Shown here one piece after another: positions 13,415-22,842 of a DNA stretch of 64,000 bases (positions are counted from its first letter, which is position 1; each line of letters starts with the position of its first letter). The stretch covers positions 28,276-92,275 of the forward strand of contig JAUJPF010000013.1 of the NCBI GenBank assembly GCA_030447275.1. Reading direction: 5' to 3'. The DNA comes from Solirubrobacteraceae bacterium. Its GTDB lineage: Bacteria > Actinomycetota > Thermoleophilia > Solirubrobacterales > Solirubrobacteraceae. Both the position numbers and the translations under genes were made by a program. The notes under the pieces were generated by a model that made no database searches, was not told the DNA's origin, and was given only the letters and a program-made list of their open reading frames with translations.

Positions 13415-15617
13415 TCCCGCCGCGGCGCTTCCGAGCGTCGAGGAGGCGGTCGCCCTCGGCCTCACCGCGGCCGAGTACGCGCTCGTCGTCGACAAGCTCG
13501 GCCGCGCGCCGAACCAGGTCGAGCTCGCGATGTTCTCGCTGCTGTGGAGCGAGCACTGCTCCTACAAGCACTCCAGGAAGCTGCTGCGCACGCTGCCGAC
13601 CGAGGGCCCGCGCGTCGTGATGGGGCCCGGGGAGAACGCCGGCGCGGTCGACGTCGGCGACGGCCTCGCGGTCGCGTTCAAGGTCGAGTCGCACAACCAC
13701 CCGAGCGCGGTCGAGCCGTTCCAGGGCGCCGCCACCGGCGTCGGCGGCATCCTGCGCGACATCTTCGCGATCGGCGCGCGGCCGATCGCGGTGCTCGACT
13801 CGCTGCGCTTCGGCGAGCCGTCCTCGCCGCGGTCGCGCTTCCTGCTCGACGGCGCGGTGAGCGGGATCGGCCACTACGGCAACTCGATCGGCGTTCCGAC
13901 CGTCGGCGGTGAGGTCTACTTCGAGGCCCCGTACGAGCAGAACTGCCTCGTCAACGCGATGGCGCTCGGGCTCGCGGAGTCGTCGCGGATGATCCGGAGC
14001 GCGGCGGCCGGCGTCGGCAACGTGCTCGTCCTCTTCGGCGCCTCGACCGGCCGCGACGGGATCGGCGGCGCGTCGGTCCTGGCCAGCGCCGAGTTCGGCG
14101 AGGCCGACGAGGACAAGCGCCCGACGGTCCAGGTGGGCGACCCGTTCGAGGAGAAGAAGCTGCTCGAGTGCTCGCTCGAGCTGCTGGAGCGGGGGCTGCT
14201 GGTGTCGCTCCAGGACCTCGGCGCCGCGGGGTTGACGTCGTCGGCGTCCGAGATGGCCTCCAAGGGCGAGGTCGGCGTCGAGATCGACGTGTCGAAGGTG
14301 CCGCTGCGCGAGGCCGACATGGAGCCGTTCGAGGTCATGGTGTCCGAGTCGCAGGAGCGGATGCTGTGCGTCGTCGAGCCGGCGCGCGTCGGCGAGGTGC
14401 TCGCGCTGTGCCACAAGTGGGACGTCCACGGCACCGCGATCGGCACCGTGACCGACACCGGCCACGTGGTGGTGCGCGACGGCGACCGGGTCGTCGGCGA
14501 CATGCCGGTCGCGGCGCTGGTCGACGACTGCCCGCTGTACGACCTCGCGCCCGCCAAGCCGCCGCAGCCGCTCTACGCAGCGCCGGTCCGCACGCTCGAG
14601 CCGGGCGCGTCGCCGCGCGAGACGCTCCTCGCGCTGCTGAGCTCGCCGAACGTCGCCTCGCGGCTGCCGCTCTTCCAGCAGTACGACTGGCTCGTGCAGT
14701 CGCGGACGGTCCGCCGCCCCGCGCAGGCCGACGCCGCCGTGCTGCGCCTGCCGAACGGCCGCGCCGTCGCGACCTCGATCGACGGCAACGGCCGCAGGGT
14801 CGCGTGCGACCCCTACAACGGGACGGTCGCCAACGTGCTCGAGTGCGCGTCGAACCTGGCCTGCGTCGGGGCCGAGCCGCTCGGCACGACGAACAACCTG
14901 AACTTCGGCAACCCCGAGAAGCCGCACATCGCGTGGCAGCTCACCGAGGCGGTGCGGGGGCTCGGCGACGCGTGCCGCGCGCTCGACGCGCCGATCGTCG
15001 GCGGCAACGTCTCGCTCTACAACGAGGCGGCCGACGGGCCGATCTACCCGACGCCCGTCGTCGGGATGGTCGGCGAGGTGCCCGACCCCGAGCGCGCGGG
15101 CCGGCTCGGGTTCTCTGAGACGGATCCCACCCGCCCGGACGTCGTCGGCTTCGCCGGCCCGTTCCGCCCGCACCTGCCGGGGTCGGAGCTCGCGAAGCTC
15201 CGCGGCGAGCCGCTGCCCGACGGCCTGCCGGCGGCCGACGTCGCGGCGGTCCGCGCGGCGCAGGAGGCGATCCGCGACGCGGTCCGCGCGGGCGAGCTGT
15301 CGAGCGCGCACGACGTGGCGGAGGGAGGGTTCCTCGTCGCGGTCGCCGAGTGCTGCCTGGCCGGCGACGTCGGTGCGGTGCTCGACGTCGGCGCCTCCGA
15401 CGACACCGACCGCCTCCTCTTCGGCGAGGCCCCGGGCGGCTTCGTCGTCTCGGGGCCCGAGGACGCCGTGCGGCGGCTCGCCGAGCGCGTCGAGCTCGAC
15501 GTGTTCGGCCGCGTCGGCGGCGACGCGCTCGAGGTGACGGTCGGCGGCGAGCGGATCGACGTGCCGCTCGCCGAGCTGCGCGAGGCGCACCGCGCGCTCG
15601 CGCCGCTGTTCCCCTAG
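13395..15617 (+). CDS. purL: FGAM synthase large subunit PurL
   Basis: 740 residues, the small PurL type that works with PurS and PurQ. The start motif (ALGLTAAEYALVVDKLGRAPN), SEHCSYKHS, KVESHNHPSAVEPFQGAATGVGG and the second-half GGNVSLYNE motif are intact. No frameshift. The stop shares CTAG with the convergent lipoprotein gene. Confidence 0.96.
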   Translation: MSASPPSPAAALPSVEEAVALGLTAAEYALVVDKLGRAPNQVELAMFSLLWSEHCSYKHSRKLLRTLPTEGPRVVMGPGENAGAVDVGDGLAVAFKVESHNHPSAVEPFQGAATGVGGILRDIFAIGARPIAVLDSLRFGEPSSPRSRFLLDGAVSGIGHYGNSIGVPTVGGEVYFEAPYEQNCLVNAMALGLAESSRMIRSAAAGVGNVLVLFGASTGRDGIGGASVLASAEFGEADEDKRPTVQVGDPFEEKKLLECSLELLERGLLVSLQDLGAAGLTSSASEMASKGEVGVEIDVSKVPLREADMEPFEVMVSESQERMLCVVEPARVGEVLALCHKWDVHGTAIGTVTDTGHVVVRDGDRVVGDMPVAALVDDCPLYDLAPAKPPQPLYAAPVRTLEPGASPRETLLALLSSPNVASRLPLFQQYDWLVQSRTVRRPAQADAAVLRLPNGRAVATSIDGNGRRVACDPYNGTVANVLECASNLACVGAEPLGTTNNLNFGNPEKPHIAWQLTEAVRGLGDACRALDAPIVGGNVSLYNEAADGPIYPTPVVGMVGEVPDPERAGRLGFSETDPTRPDVVGFAGPFRPHLPGSELAKLRGEPLPDGLPAADVAAVRAAQEAIRDAVRAGELSSAHDVAEGGFLVAVAECCLAGDVGAVLDVGASDDTDRLLFGEAPGGFVVSGPEDAVRRLAERVELDVFGRVGGDALEVTVGGERIDVPLAELREAHRALAPLFP

Positions 15618-16150
15618 GAGAGCAGCTTGAGCGCCAGGCGGCGGTGCCGGCCGGCGCGGTACTCGAGCTGGATCTCCTCGCCGAGCGAGCCGGCGTCAGC
15701 CGGCTGGACGACGAGGAACTCGCCGCTCGGGCGGGGGCGCACGGTCTGGCCGGCGACGACGACGCGGCTGACGCCGGGGCGGACGATGCCGCCGACCAGC
15801 CGCGGGGCGCCGTTGCCGGCGCTGCGGACCTGGAGCGAGACGTCGGGGTCGCCCGCGCCCAAGCACTTGCCATCCTTGACGAGGCCCTCGGTGAGGCTCG
15901 TGTTCAGGGCGGCCATCACGCGCGGCCCGTTGGCGGTCAGGGTCCCGAGCCCGTGGCACTGCCGGTTCCCGCGGTCGCGGTAGGTGATCAGCGCGAAGGG
16001 CGCGAAGCCCGGATAGCTGACGGTCATCGCGACGCGGGGGCTGTTCGCGGCGGGGCTGCTGTCGGCGCGCTTCTCGCCGCCGCACGCAACGAGTCCGGCC
16101 GCGGCGATCAGCGCCGCTCCAGCCGTGCCGACGGTGCGCAGGAGTCCCAC
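15614..16150 (-). CDS. Putative lipoprotein, unknown function
   Basis: 178 residues from GTG 16150: a compact lipoprotein signal (VGLLRTVGTAGAALIAAAGLVAC) with lipobox LVAC, then a Ser/Ala linker and a beta-rich domain without known motifs. An ATG at 16201 would add 17 residues in front of the signal and is the alternative start. It stands between purL and purF but reads the other way, so a link to purine synthesis is not implied. Confidence 0.65.
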   Translation of the reverse strand: MGLLRTVGTAGAALIAAAGLVACGGEKRADSSPAANSPRVAMTVSYPGFAPFALITYRDRGNRQCHGLGTLTANGPRVMAALNTSLTEGLVKDGKCLGAGDPDVSLQVRSAGNGAPRLVGGIVRPGVSRVVVAGQTVRPRPSGEFLVVQPADAGSLGEEIQLEYRAGRHRRLALKLLS

Positions 16151-16282
16151 GGAGGGGATGATCGGCACCGCTGCTCCGATGTTGAGCGCGAACCTCTCCA
16201 TCTGGACGCTTCGAGGCCGGAGGCGAGAGCGTCCAGATTGGTTCGCCGCCGACCGACCCGCTACCGTTCTTTGCAGCCGATC

Positions 16283-17731
16283 ATGACGCTCGATACCCCA
16301 GAGCTCGATCCGCGCGACGGGCCGCGCGACGAGTGCGGCGTGTTCGGTGCCTACGCCCCTGGGCACGACGTCGCACGACTCACGTACTTCGCCCTCTACG
16401 CGCTCCAGCACCGCGGCCAGGAGTCCGCGGGCATCGCAACCTGCGACCGCGGGGGGCACGTCATGACCCTGCGCGACCGCGGACTGGTCAACCAGGTGTT
16501 CGACGAGCAGAAGCTACGGACGCTCGGCGGCGAGCTGGCGGTGGGCCACGTCCGCTACTCGACGACCGGCTCGGACGCGTGGGAGAACACGCAGCCCGTC
16601 TACCGCTCCGACCGCCACCAGCTCGCGCTGGCTCACAACGGCAACCTCATCAACGCCGTCGAGCTGCACTCCGAGCTGCGCGAGCAGGGCGTGAAGTTCC
16701 AGTCGACGTCGGACTCCGAGATCCTCGCCGCGCTGCTCGCGACGCACCCGGCCGAGAACATCGAGGACGCCGTCGCCGACGTGATGCACCGCGTCCACGG
16801 CGCGTACTCGACGGTCGTGATGACCAAGGACCGCGTCGTCGCCTTCCGCGACCCCGCGGGCCTGCGGCCGCTGGCGCTGGGCATGATCGGCGACCGCTAC
16901 TGCGTCGCGTCGGAGTCGTGCGCGTTCGACATCATCGGCGCCACGTACCTGCGCGACGTGCTCCCGGGCGAGGTCGTGACGCTCGACGAGCGCGGCATCC
17001 GCACCCAGGTCGCCGTCGAGGGCGAGCGCGAGGCGTTCTGCGTCTTCGAGTACATCTACTTCGCGCGGCCCGACTCGCGCATGAACGGAACGCTGCTCCA
17101 GGCCGCCCGGGGTCGGATGGGGGAGATCCTGGCCCGCGAGGCGCCGGCGCCGGACGCCGACCTCGTGATCGCGGTGCCCGACAGCGGCAACGCCGCCGCC
17201 CGCGGCTACGCCCGCGCCGCGGGGCTGCCCCAGGACGACGGGCTGATCAAGAACCGCTACGTCGCGCGCACGTTCATCCAGCCCGGGCAGGAGCTGCGCA
17301 AGCACGGCCTGCGGATGAAGTTCAACCCGCTGCCCGAGATCGTCGGCGGCAAGTCGATCGTCGTGGTCGACGACTCGATCGTGCGCGGCAACACGACGCG
17401 CCAGATCGTCCAGATGCTGCGCGACGCCGGCGCGCTCGAGGTCCACATGCGCATCTCGGCGCCGCCGATCAAGCACCCGTGCCACTACGGGGTCGACATG
17501 TCGACGCGCGAGGAGATGATCGCCCACGGCCGGTCGGTCGAGGACATCGCGGCCGAGCTGGGGTGCGACTCGCTCGCCTACCTGTCGCTCGGCGGGGTCT
17601 ACGAGGCGATCGGCGGCTCGCGCGAGAACCACTGCGACGCCTGCTTCACGGGCGAGTACCCGCTGTCGGGCACGGGCGAGGCGAACGGGAAGTTCGCGCT
17701 CGAGTCCGAGCTGCCGCTCGCGCGGGTCTGA
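16283..17731 (+). CDS. purF: Amidophosphoribosyltransferase PurF
   Basis: 482 residues. Catalyses the first committed step, PRPP + Gln to phosphoribosylamine. A 15-residue propeptide precedes the nucleophile Cys16 (DECGVFGAYAP). The PRPP loop is IVVVDDSIVRGNTTRQ. Cys in AFCVFEYIYF, KHPCHYG and HCDACFTGEYP match the four ligands of the 4Fe-4S cluster in the B. subtilis-type enzyme. A possible -10 (TACCGT, 16262-16267) lies 15 bp before ATG. purM, the common neighbour, is absent. Confidence 0.95.
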   Translation: MTLDTPELDPRDGPRDECGVFGAYAPGHDVARLTYFALYALQHRGQESAGIATCDRGGHVMTLRDRGLVNQVFDEQKLRTLGGELAVGHVRYSTTGSDAWENTQPVYRSDRHQLALAHNGNLINAVELHSELREQGVKFQSTSDSEILAALLATHPAENIEDAVADVMHRVHGAYSTVVMTKDRVVAFRDPAGLRPLALGMIGDRYCVASESCAFDIIGATYLRDVLPGEVVTLDERGIRTQVAVEGEREAFCVFEYIYFARPDSRMNGTLLQAARGRMGEILAREAPAPDADLVIAVPDSGNAAARGYARAAGLPQDDGLIKNRYVARTFIQPGQELRKHGLRMKFNPLPEIVGGKSIVVVDDSIVRGNTTRQIVQMLRDAGALEVHMRISAPPIKHPCHYGVDMSTREEMIAHGRSVEDIAAELGCDSLAYLSLGGVYEAIGGSRENHCDACFTGEYPLSGTGEANGKFALESELPLARV

Positions 17732-17743
17732 GACGCCGCGCGA

Positions 17744-17962
17744 CTAGCGCGTCGAGACGCGGACGGCGCGCAGGCGCTCGACCGGCGGCTGCTCGAGCGT
17801 CTTCGCCGGCGACGCCTTCAGCGCGCGGACGGTGGCCGGTCCGGCCGCTGCCCGGCCGTCGCCGTCCCGGTGCTCGGCGACGATCATCGCGAAGACGAGC
17901 GAGGCCGCGAGGGCGGCCGCCGCGGCGAGCAGCACGAGGCGGGCCGAGAGCGGATGGTTCAC
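17744..17962 (-). CDS. Small single-pass membrane protein
   Basis: 72 residues from GTG 17962: a positively charged start, one transmembrane helix (LVLLAAAAALAASLVFAMIVA) and a basic C-terminal tail. No recognisable family and no clear ribosome site. It lies between convergent purF and divergent recQ. It is supported mainly by the helix and placement. Confidence 0.45.
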   Translation of the reverse strand: MNHPLSARLVLLAAAAALAASLVFAMIVAEHRDGDGRAAAGPATVRALKASPAKTLEQPPVERLRAVRVSTR

Positions 17963-18073
17963 GGGGAGCGGAATCCCCGCGCGGCTCTGCGCCGAAACTG
18001 CGGCGACCCCGTGCCGGGAGCGCCGAGGCGACGGGTTTGCGGCCGATCGCGCCGCTAACGTCGCTCGTCCGCC

Positions 18074-19945
18074 ATGGACCAAGCCACGCTCCTCACGGAC
18101 TCCGCCGCTCCGGCCCCGTGCCCCGCCGCCGCCGACCCCGCGGGCGGCGCGGGGACCGCCCCCGCCGCCGCCGCCACGGACCCCGCAGCCGCGCTCCAGC
18201 GCCGCTTCGGCTTCGCCGACTTCCGCCCTGGGCAGCGCGAGGCGGTCGAGGGTGCCCTCGCGGGGCGCGACGTCCTCGTCGTCATGCCCACCGGCGCCGG
18301 CAAGTCGCTCTGCTACCAGCTGCCCGCGCTCATGCGCGACGACCTCACCGTGGTCGTGTCGCCGCTCGTGTCGCTCATGCAGGACCAGGCCGAGGCGCTC
18401 GAGCGCGCGGCGCCGGGGTCGGTGGCGCTCGTCAACGCGCAGCGCGACGCGGACGCCAACCGCGCGGCGGTCTCGCGCGCCGTCCGCGGCGAGCACAAGC
18501 TGCTCTACGTCGCACCGGAGCGGTTCTCCTCGCCGGGGTTCCTCGAGCAGCTGCGCGACGCGCGCGTCGGGCTGTTCGTCGTCGACGAGGCGCACTGCGT
18601 CTCGCAGTGGGGCCACGACTTCCGGCCCGACTACTTCCGGCTCGCCGACGCGGCGCGGTGGCTCGGCGCGCAGGTGATCGTCGCGTCGACCGCCACGGCG
18701 ACGCCGCAGGTCGCGGCCGACATCGTCCAGCGGCTGAGCCTCCGCGACCCGGTGAAGGTGGCCACGGGCTTCGACCGCCCGAACCTCTCGTTCGCGGTCG
18801 TGCCATGCCGCTCGCGCACGGACAAGGAGCGGCGACTGGTCGCCGCTCTCGAGCGCGAGGGGGCGCTGCCGGCCATCGTCTACGCGGGGACCCGCGCGCG
18901 GACGAGCGAGCTGGCCGAGCGGCTGGAGGTCGCGCTCGGCCGCGAGGTCGTCGCCTACCACGCGGGTCTGAGCCGCGACGCCCGCGCCGAGGCGCAGCGG
19001 CGCTTCATGTCGGGCGACGTCGACGTCGTCGTCGCCACCAACGCGTTCGGCATGGGCGTCGACAAGGCCGACGTGCGAACGGTGTGCCACGAGGCCGTGC
19101 CCGGGTCGGTCGAGGCGTACTACCAGGAGGCCGGCCGCGCCGGGCGCGACGGCGCCCCCGCGCGGTGCATGCTGTTCGCCGAGGGCCGCGACAAGGGGCT
19201 GCACGTCTTCTTCATCCAGCGCGGCGAGGTCCACGAGACGCAGGTGCTGCGGGTGGCGAAGACGCTCGCCCGCGCCGCGCCGGAGGGCCGCTACGACGTC
19301 GCGCTGACGGAGCTCGTCGACGACGACTGCGAGGAGGACCAGGTCCGGGCGATCCTCGGCCACCTCGCCCGCGCCGGCGTGATCCAGCCGGCGCCGTCGT
19401 CACCCGACCGCGCGCGCGGCCGCTACGCCGCCGCGTTCGACGGTCGCGCACGGGCCGCATGCCGGTCGTTCGCCGGCGAGGCGCAGCGGGTGCGCTGGCG
19501 GCAGTACCGGTCGGTGTGGGCGTTCGTCGAGTCCGACACGTGCCGGCGCGCCGCCGTCCTGCGCCACTTCGGCGACCGCGCGGCGCCCGCGCCCGCGCCG
19601 GGCGTGCCGTGCTGCGACGTCTGCGACCCGCGGCTCGTGCCGGCGGCGCCCGCCGCCCTGCCGGCGCGGCTGGCGACCGGCGCGGCCGCGGGCAGCCTCG
19701 ACGACGCGATCCTCGACGTCGTGCAGAGCGCCGACCCCACGGTCGGCCGCACGCGCGCCGTCGAGATCCTGCGCGGCGGGCGGTCCAAGGTCGTCAAGAA
19801 GTACTCCTACGACGGGCTGCCCGGCTACGGCTCGTTCGCGCACCTCTCGAACTCCGAGGTCCTCGAGCGCGTCGACGGCCTCATCACCGAAGGACGGCTG
19901 CGCTCCACCGGCGGCCACTACCCGAAGCTGGAGGCCGTGCCGTGA
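18074..19945 (+). CDS. recQ: ATP-dependent DNA helicase RecQ
   Basis: 623 residues, 3'-5' SF2 helicase. Motif 0/I region FRPGQREAVEGAL and MPTGAGKSLCYQLPA, DEAH box VVDEAHCVSQWGHDFRPDY, motif IV-VI (YYQEAGRAGRDG), then a RecQ zinc domain (CRRAAVLRHFGD, CCDVCD). The winged-helix region is short and no HRDC domain is seen. About 45 low-complexity Ala/Pro residues precede the core. The stop overlaps purN (GTGA). An SOS-type box was not seen upstream. Confidence 0.92.
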   Translation: MDQATLLTDSAAPAPCPAAADPAGGAGTAPAAAATDPAAALQRRFGFADFRPGQREAVEGALAGRDVLVVMPTGAGKSLCYQLPALMRDDLTVVVSPLVSLMQDQAEALERAAPGSVALVNAQRDADANRAAVSRAVRGEHKLLYVAPERFSSPGFLEQLRDARVGLFVVDEAHCVSQWGHDFRPDYFRLADAARWLGAQVIVASTATATPQVAADIVQRLSLRDPVKVATGFDRPNLSFAVVPCRSRTDKERRLVAALEREGALPAIVYAGTRARTSELAERLEVALGREVVAYHAGLSRDARAEAQRRFMSGDVDVVVATNAFGMGVDKADVRTVCHEAVPGSVEAYYQEAGRAGRDGAPARCMLFAEGRDKGLHVFFIQRGEVHETQVLRVAKTLARAAPEGRYDVALTELVDDDCEEDQVRAILGHLARAGVIQPAPSSPDRARGRYAAAFDGRARAACRSFAGEAQRVRWRQYRSVWAFVESDTCRRAAVLRHFGDRAAPAPAPGVPCCDVCDPRLVPAAPAALPARLATGAAAGSLDDAILDVVQSADPTVGRTRAVEILRGGRSKVVKKYSYDGLPGYGSFAHLSNSEVLERVDGLITEGRLRSTGGHYPKLEAVP

Positions 19946-20547
19946 GCCCCGCGCTGGGGGTCGGGGTCCTGGCGTCGCGCTCGGGCACGAACCTCCAGGT
20001 GCTGCTCGACGCGCCGGACGTCGATGTCGTCGCGGTCGCCTCCGACAAGCCGGACGCGGCGGCGCTCGAGCGGGCGCGGGCGGCGGGCGTCGAGACGCGG
20101 GTCTTCGCGCGCGAGGACTTCGCCGACCGCAGCGAGCGCGACGCCGCGATGGCGCGCTGGCTCGAGGACCGCGGCGTGGGGCTGGTCGTGCTCGCCGGCT
20201 ACACGCAGCTCGTCTCGCCGGCGTTCCTCGCGCGCTTCCCCCAGCGCGTCATCAACGTCCACCCGGCGCTGCTGCCCGCCTTTCCCGGCCTCGACGGGAT
20301 CGGCCCTGCGATCGAGTACGGGGCGAAGGTCACCGGCGTGACCGTGCACTTCGTCGACGAGGGCGTCGACACCGGACCGATCATCCTCCAGCGCGCGCTC
20401 GAGGTCGGCGACGCGGCGGACCGCGACGCGCTCCACGACAAGCTGCGCCCGCTCGAGCACGAGCTGCTGCCCGAGGCGGTCCGGCTCATCGCCGCGGGCC
20501 GGGTCGCGTTCGACCCGGCGAACCCGCGGCGCGTCGTGATCGCCTAG
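19942..20547 (+). CDS. purN: Phosphoribosylglycinamide formyltransferase PurN
   Basis: 201 residues. The formyl-THF-dependent GAR transformylase signature is clear: VLASRSGTNLQ at the start, INVHPALLPAFPGLDG with the catalytic Asn-His, and HFVDEGVDTGPI with the catalytic Asp. GTG 19942 overlaps recQ by 4 bp, so translation is probably coupled to the helicase gene. Confidence 0.95.
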   Translation: MSPALGVGVLASRSGTNLQVLLDAPDVDVVAVASDKPDAAALERARAAGVETRVFAREDFADRSERDAAMARWLEDRGVGLVVLAGYTQLVSPAFLARFPQRVINVHPALLPAFPGLDGIGPAIEYGAKVTGVTVHFVDEGVDTGPIILQRALEVGDAADRDALHDKLRPLEHELLPEAVRLIAAGRVAFDPANPRRVVIA

Positions 20548-20568
20548 GGAGTCGCCGGACGGGGCAGC

Positions 20569-20841
20569 TCAGCCACCGCCGCCCTCGGCGTCCCTGCCGC
20601 CCGGCGGCTCGCCGCCGGCCCCCTCGGCGCCCTCGGCGTCCCGCGCGTCGTCGCCCTGCTGCGCGCCGGCCGACGCGTCCTGCCAGTCGCCGGCCACCGC
20701 CTGCGGCTGTGCGCGCTCGCGCTGCTGGTCGGCCTTCTCGTGCGCGGTCTCGAGATCCTCGCCGAGGCTCTCGAGCCCCTCCTCCATCTCGTCGGCCTCG
20801 CGCTCGAGCCCGCGGATCTGATCCTCTGGAACCTCGCTCAT
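20569..20841 (-). CDS. Small acidic coiled-coil hypothetical protein
   Basis: 90 residues, ATG 20841 preceded by GGAGGGGCG. The N-terminal half is a predicted coiled coil (LEREADEMEEGLESLGEDLETAHEKADQQRERAQ); the C-terminal half is Gly/Asp/Ala-rich and probably disordered. No family recognised. Divergent from purH. Confidence 0.7.
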   Translation of the reverse strand: MSEVPEDQIRGLEREADEMEEGLESLGEDLETAHEKADQQRERAQPQAVAGDWQDASAGAQQGDDARDAEGAEGAGGEPPGGRDAEGGGG

Positions 20842-20888
20842 CGCCCCTCCCTGTTCCCCTCCGGGCGCCAACCGACACCCACACGGCG

Positions 20889-20894
20889 TATCGT
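20889..20894 (+). promoter_or_regulatory. -10 hexamer for leaderless purH
   Basis: TATCGT, 8 bp before GTG 20903; no ribosome site between. Confidence 0.5.
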
Positions 20895-20902
20895 CTCCGC
20901 CC

Positions 20903-22492
20903 GTGCCCGAGGCCCAGCCCCTGACGGCGGCGACGCAAGCACCGGTGAAGGTCCGGCGCGCGCTGCTCTCCGTGAGCGACAAGCGCGGGATCGTCGACTT
21001 CGCGCGCGGCCTCGCCGACCTCGGCGTCGAGCTGGTCTCGACCGGCGGGACGGCGGGCGCGCTCCAGGAGGCCGGCCTCGAGGTCCGCTCGATCACCGAC
21101 TACACGGGCTTCCCGGAGATCATGGACGGGCGGGTCAAGACCCTGCACCCGAAGCTCTACGCCGGCCTGCTCGCCGTCCGCGAGCACCCCGACCACGCGC
21201 AGGCGCTCTCCGACCACGACATCGAGCCCGTCGACCTGGTGTGCGTGAACCTCTATCCGTTCGAGCGGACCGCCGCCCGCCGCGGCGTCCCCGACAGCGA
21301 GGTCATCGAGAACATCGACATCGGCGGCCCGACGATGATCCGCGCGGCCGCGAAGAACCACGCGTACGCGGCGGTCGTCGTCTCGCCGGAGAGCTACGAC
21401 GCGGTCCTCGACGAGCTGCGCATGGGCGACGGCGCGCTCGCACCCCAGACGCGCGAGGCGCTCGCGGGCGAGGCGTTCGCCTACACGGCGCGGTACGACA
21501 CGTCGATCGCCCGCTGGTTCGCCGAGCGCAGCGAGGACTTCCCCGACCTCTACATCCGCGCGTACGAGAAGCTCGTCGACCTGCCGTACGGCGAGAACCC
21601 GCACCAGCGCGCCGCGTACTACACGCAGGTCGGCGCGCGGCTGCACGTGCTGTCGATGGTCCGCCAGCACCACGGCAAGCAGCTCTCCTTCAACAACCTG
21701 CTCGACCTCGACGCCGCGCGGCGGGTGGGCCGCGAGTTCGAGGTCCCGGCGTGCGTGATCGTCAAGCACAACAACCCGTGCGGCGCCGCCGTCGGCCGCA
21801 CCGGCCTCGAGGCCTACGAGCGCGCGTTCGCCGCCGACCCGATCAGCGCGTTCGGCGGCATCGTGGTCGTCAACCGGCCGATCGACCTCGCGTTCGCCGA
21901 GAGGCTCGTCGAGCAGTTCGTCGAGGTGATCTTCGCGCCCGGCTACGACGAGCAGGCGCTCGAGCTGCTGCGCGAGCGCAAGAAGAACCTGCGGATCCTC
22001 GAGGACGACGAGCGCCGCGTGCCGCTGACCGGCGACAAGGACCTCAAGCAGGTGCTCGGCGGCCTGCTCGTGCAGGACCGCGACGCCGACGTCACCGACC
22101 GGTCGGAGATGGAGGTCGCGACGAGCCGCCACCCGAGCGAGGCCGAGTGGGGCGAGCTGCTGTTCGCCTGGAAGGTCGCCAAGCACGTGAAGTCCAACGC
22201 GATCGTGCTCAGCAAGGACCTCGCCACCGCGGGCATCGGCGCCGGGCAGATGAGCCGCGTCGACTCCGTCCGGCTCGCGGTCGAGAAGAGCCGGGTCGAC
22301 TCGCTCGAGGGCGCGGCGCTGGCGTCCGACGCCTTCTTCCCCTTCGCGGACGGCCCGCAGCTCGCGATCGAGCAGGGCGTGCGGGCGATCATCCAGCCCG
22401 GTGGGTCGGTGCGCGACGACGAGGTCGTCGCGGCGGCCGACGCCGCCGGGGTCGCGATGGTCCTGACGCGGCGCCGGCACTTCCGGCACTGA
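20903..22492 (+). CDS. purH: Bifunctional AICAR transformylase / IMP cyclohydrolase PurH
   Basis: 529 residues, last two steps of IMP synthesis. The N-terminal cyclohydrolase MGS-like domain (SVSDKRGIVDFARGL, STGGTAGAL, GRVKTLHPKLYAGLL) and the C-terminal transformylase (KHNNPCGAA with catalytic Lys-His, SNAIVLSKD, GAGQMSRVDS, ASDAFFPF) are complete. GTG start 20903 agrees with the leaderless promoter. Confidence 0.96.
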   Translation: MPEAQPLTAATQAPVKVRRALLSVSDKRGIVDFARGLADLGVELVSTGGTAGALQEAGLEVRSITDYTGFPEIMDGRVKTLHPKLYAGLLAVREHPDHAQALSDHDIEPVDLVCVNLYPFERTAARRGVPDSEVIENIDIGGPTMIRAAAKNHAYAAVVVSPESYDAVLDELRMGDGALAPQTREALAGEAFAYTARYDTSIARWFAERSEDFPDLYIRAYEKLVDLPYGENPHQRAAYYTQVGARLHVLSMVRQHHGKQLSFNNLLDLDAARRVGREFEVPACVIVKHNNPCGAAVGRTGLEAYERAFAADPISAFGGIVVVNRPIDLAFAERLVEQFVEVIFAPGYDEQALELLRERKKNLRILEDDERRVPLTGDKDLKQVLGGLLVQDRDADVTDRSEMEVATSRHPSEAEWGELLFAWKVAKHVKSNAIVLSKDLATAGIGAGQMSRVDSVRLAVEKSRVDSLEGAALASDAFFPFADGPQLAIEQGVRAIIQPGGSVRDDEVVAAADAAGVAMVLTRRRHFRH

Positions 22493-22533
22493 CCGTCCCG
22501 TTTCGCTCCCCCGGCGCGGGGTACGGAGCGGGC

Positions 22534-22764
22534 ATGGCTCGCCGTCATCGCATCGCCGCAGCCGTCGCCGCCGGAGCGATGGGTCTGTGCACCGCCGGCC
22601 TCGTAGCGTGCGGGGGCAGCGAGGGCAGCCGCGAGAACGTCGAGCGCGGCAACCTCGGCAACACGTCGCAGGGCCCGCAGACCGTCGAGACCGGGCCGAC
22701 GACGCTGGGCTCGACCGGGGACACGCAGCCGACGGTCGACCAGACGCAGACCGCCGCGCCCTAG
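22534..22764 (+). CDS. Small lipoprotein
   Basis: 76 residues: basic start, hydrophobic segment and lipobox (GLCTAGLVACGG), then a Thr/Gln/Gly-rich, probably unstructured tail. It follows purH by 41 bp. No function recognised. Confidence 0.6.
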   Translation: MARRHRIAAAVAAGAMGLCTAGLVACGGSEGSRENVERGNLGNTSQGPQTVETGPTTLGSTGDTQPTVDQTQTAAP

Positions 22765-22842
22765 CTGCCGCGCGCCACCCTCGCAGCGCGGCTCGGCGTC
22801 CCCGCGCGTCCGTCCGCCCCGTGCCGCACACTCCTCGCCCCC

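Noticed and set aside
16333..20547. A 1404-codon open frame across purF, recQ and purN
   Set aside because: Only its last 201 codons (purN) are real; the rest is a high-GC shadow frame rich in Arg and Pro over purF and recQ.
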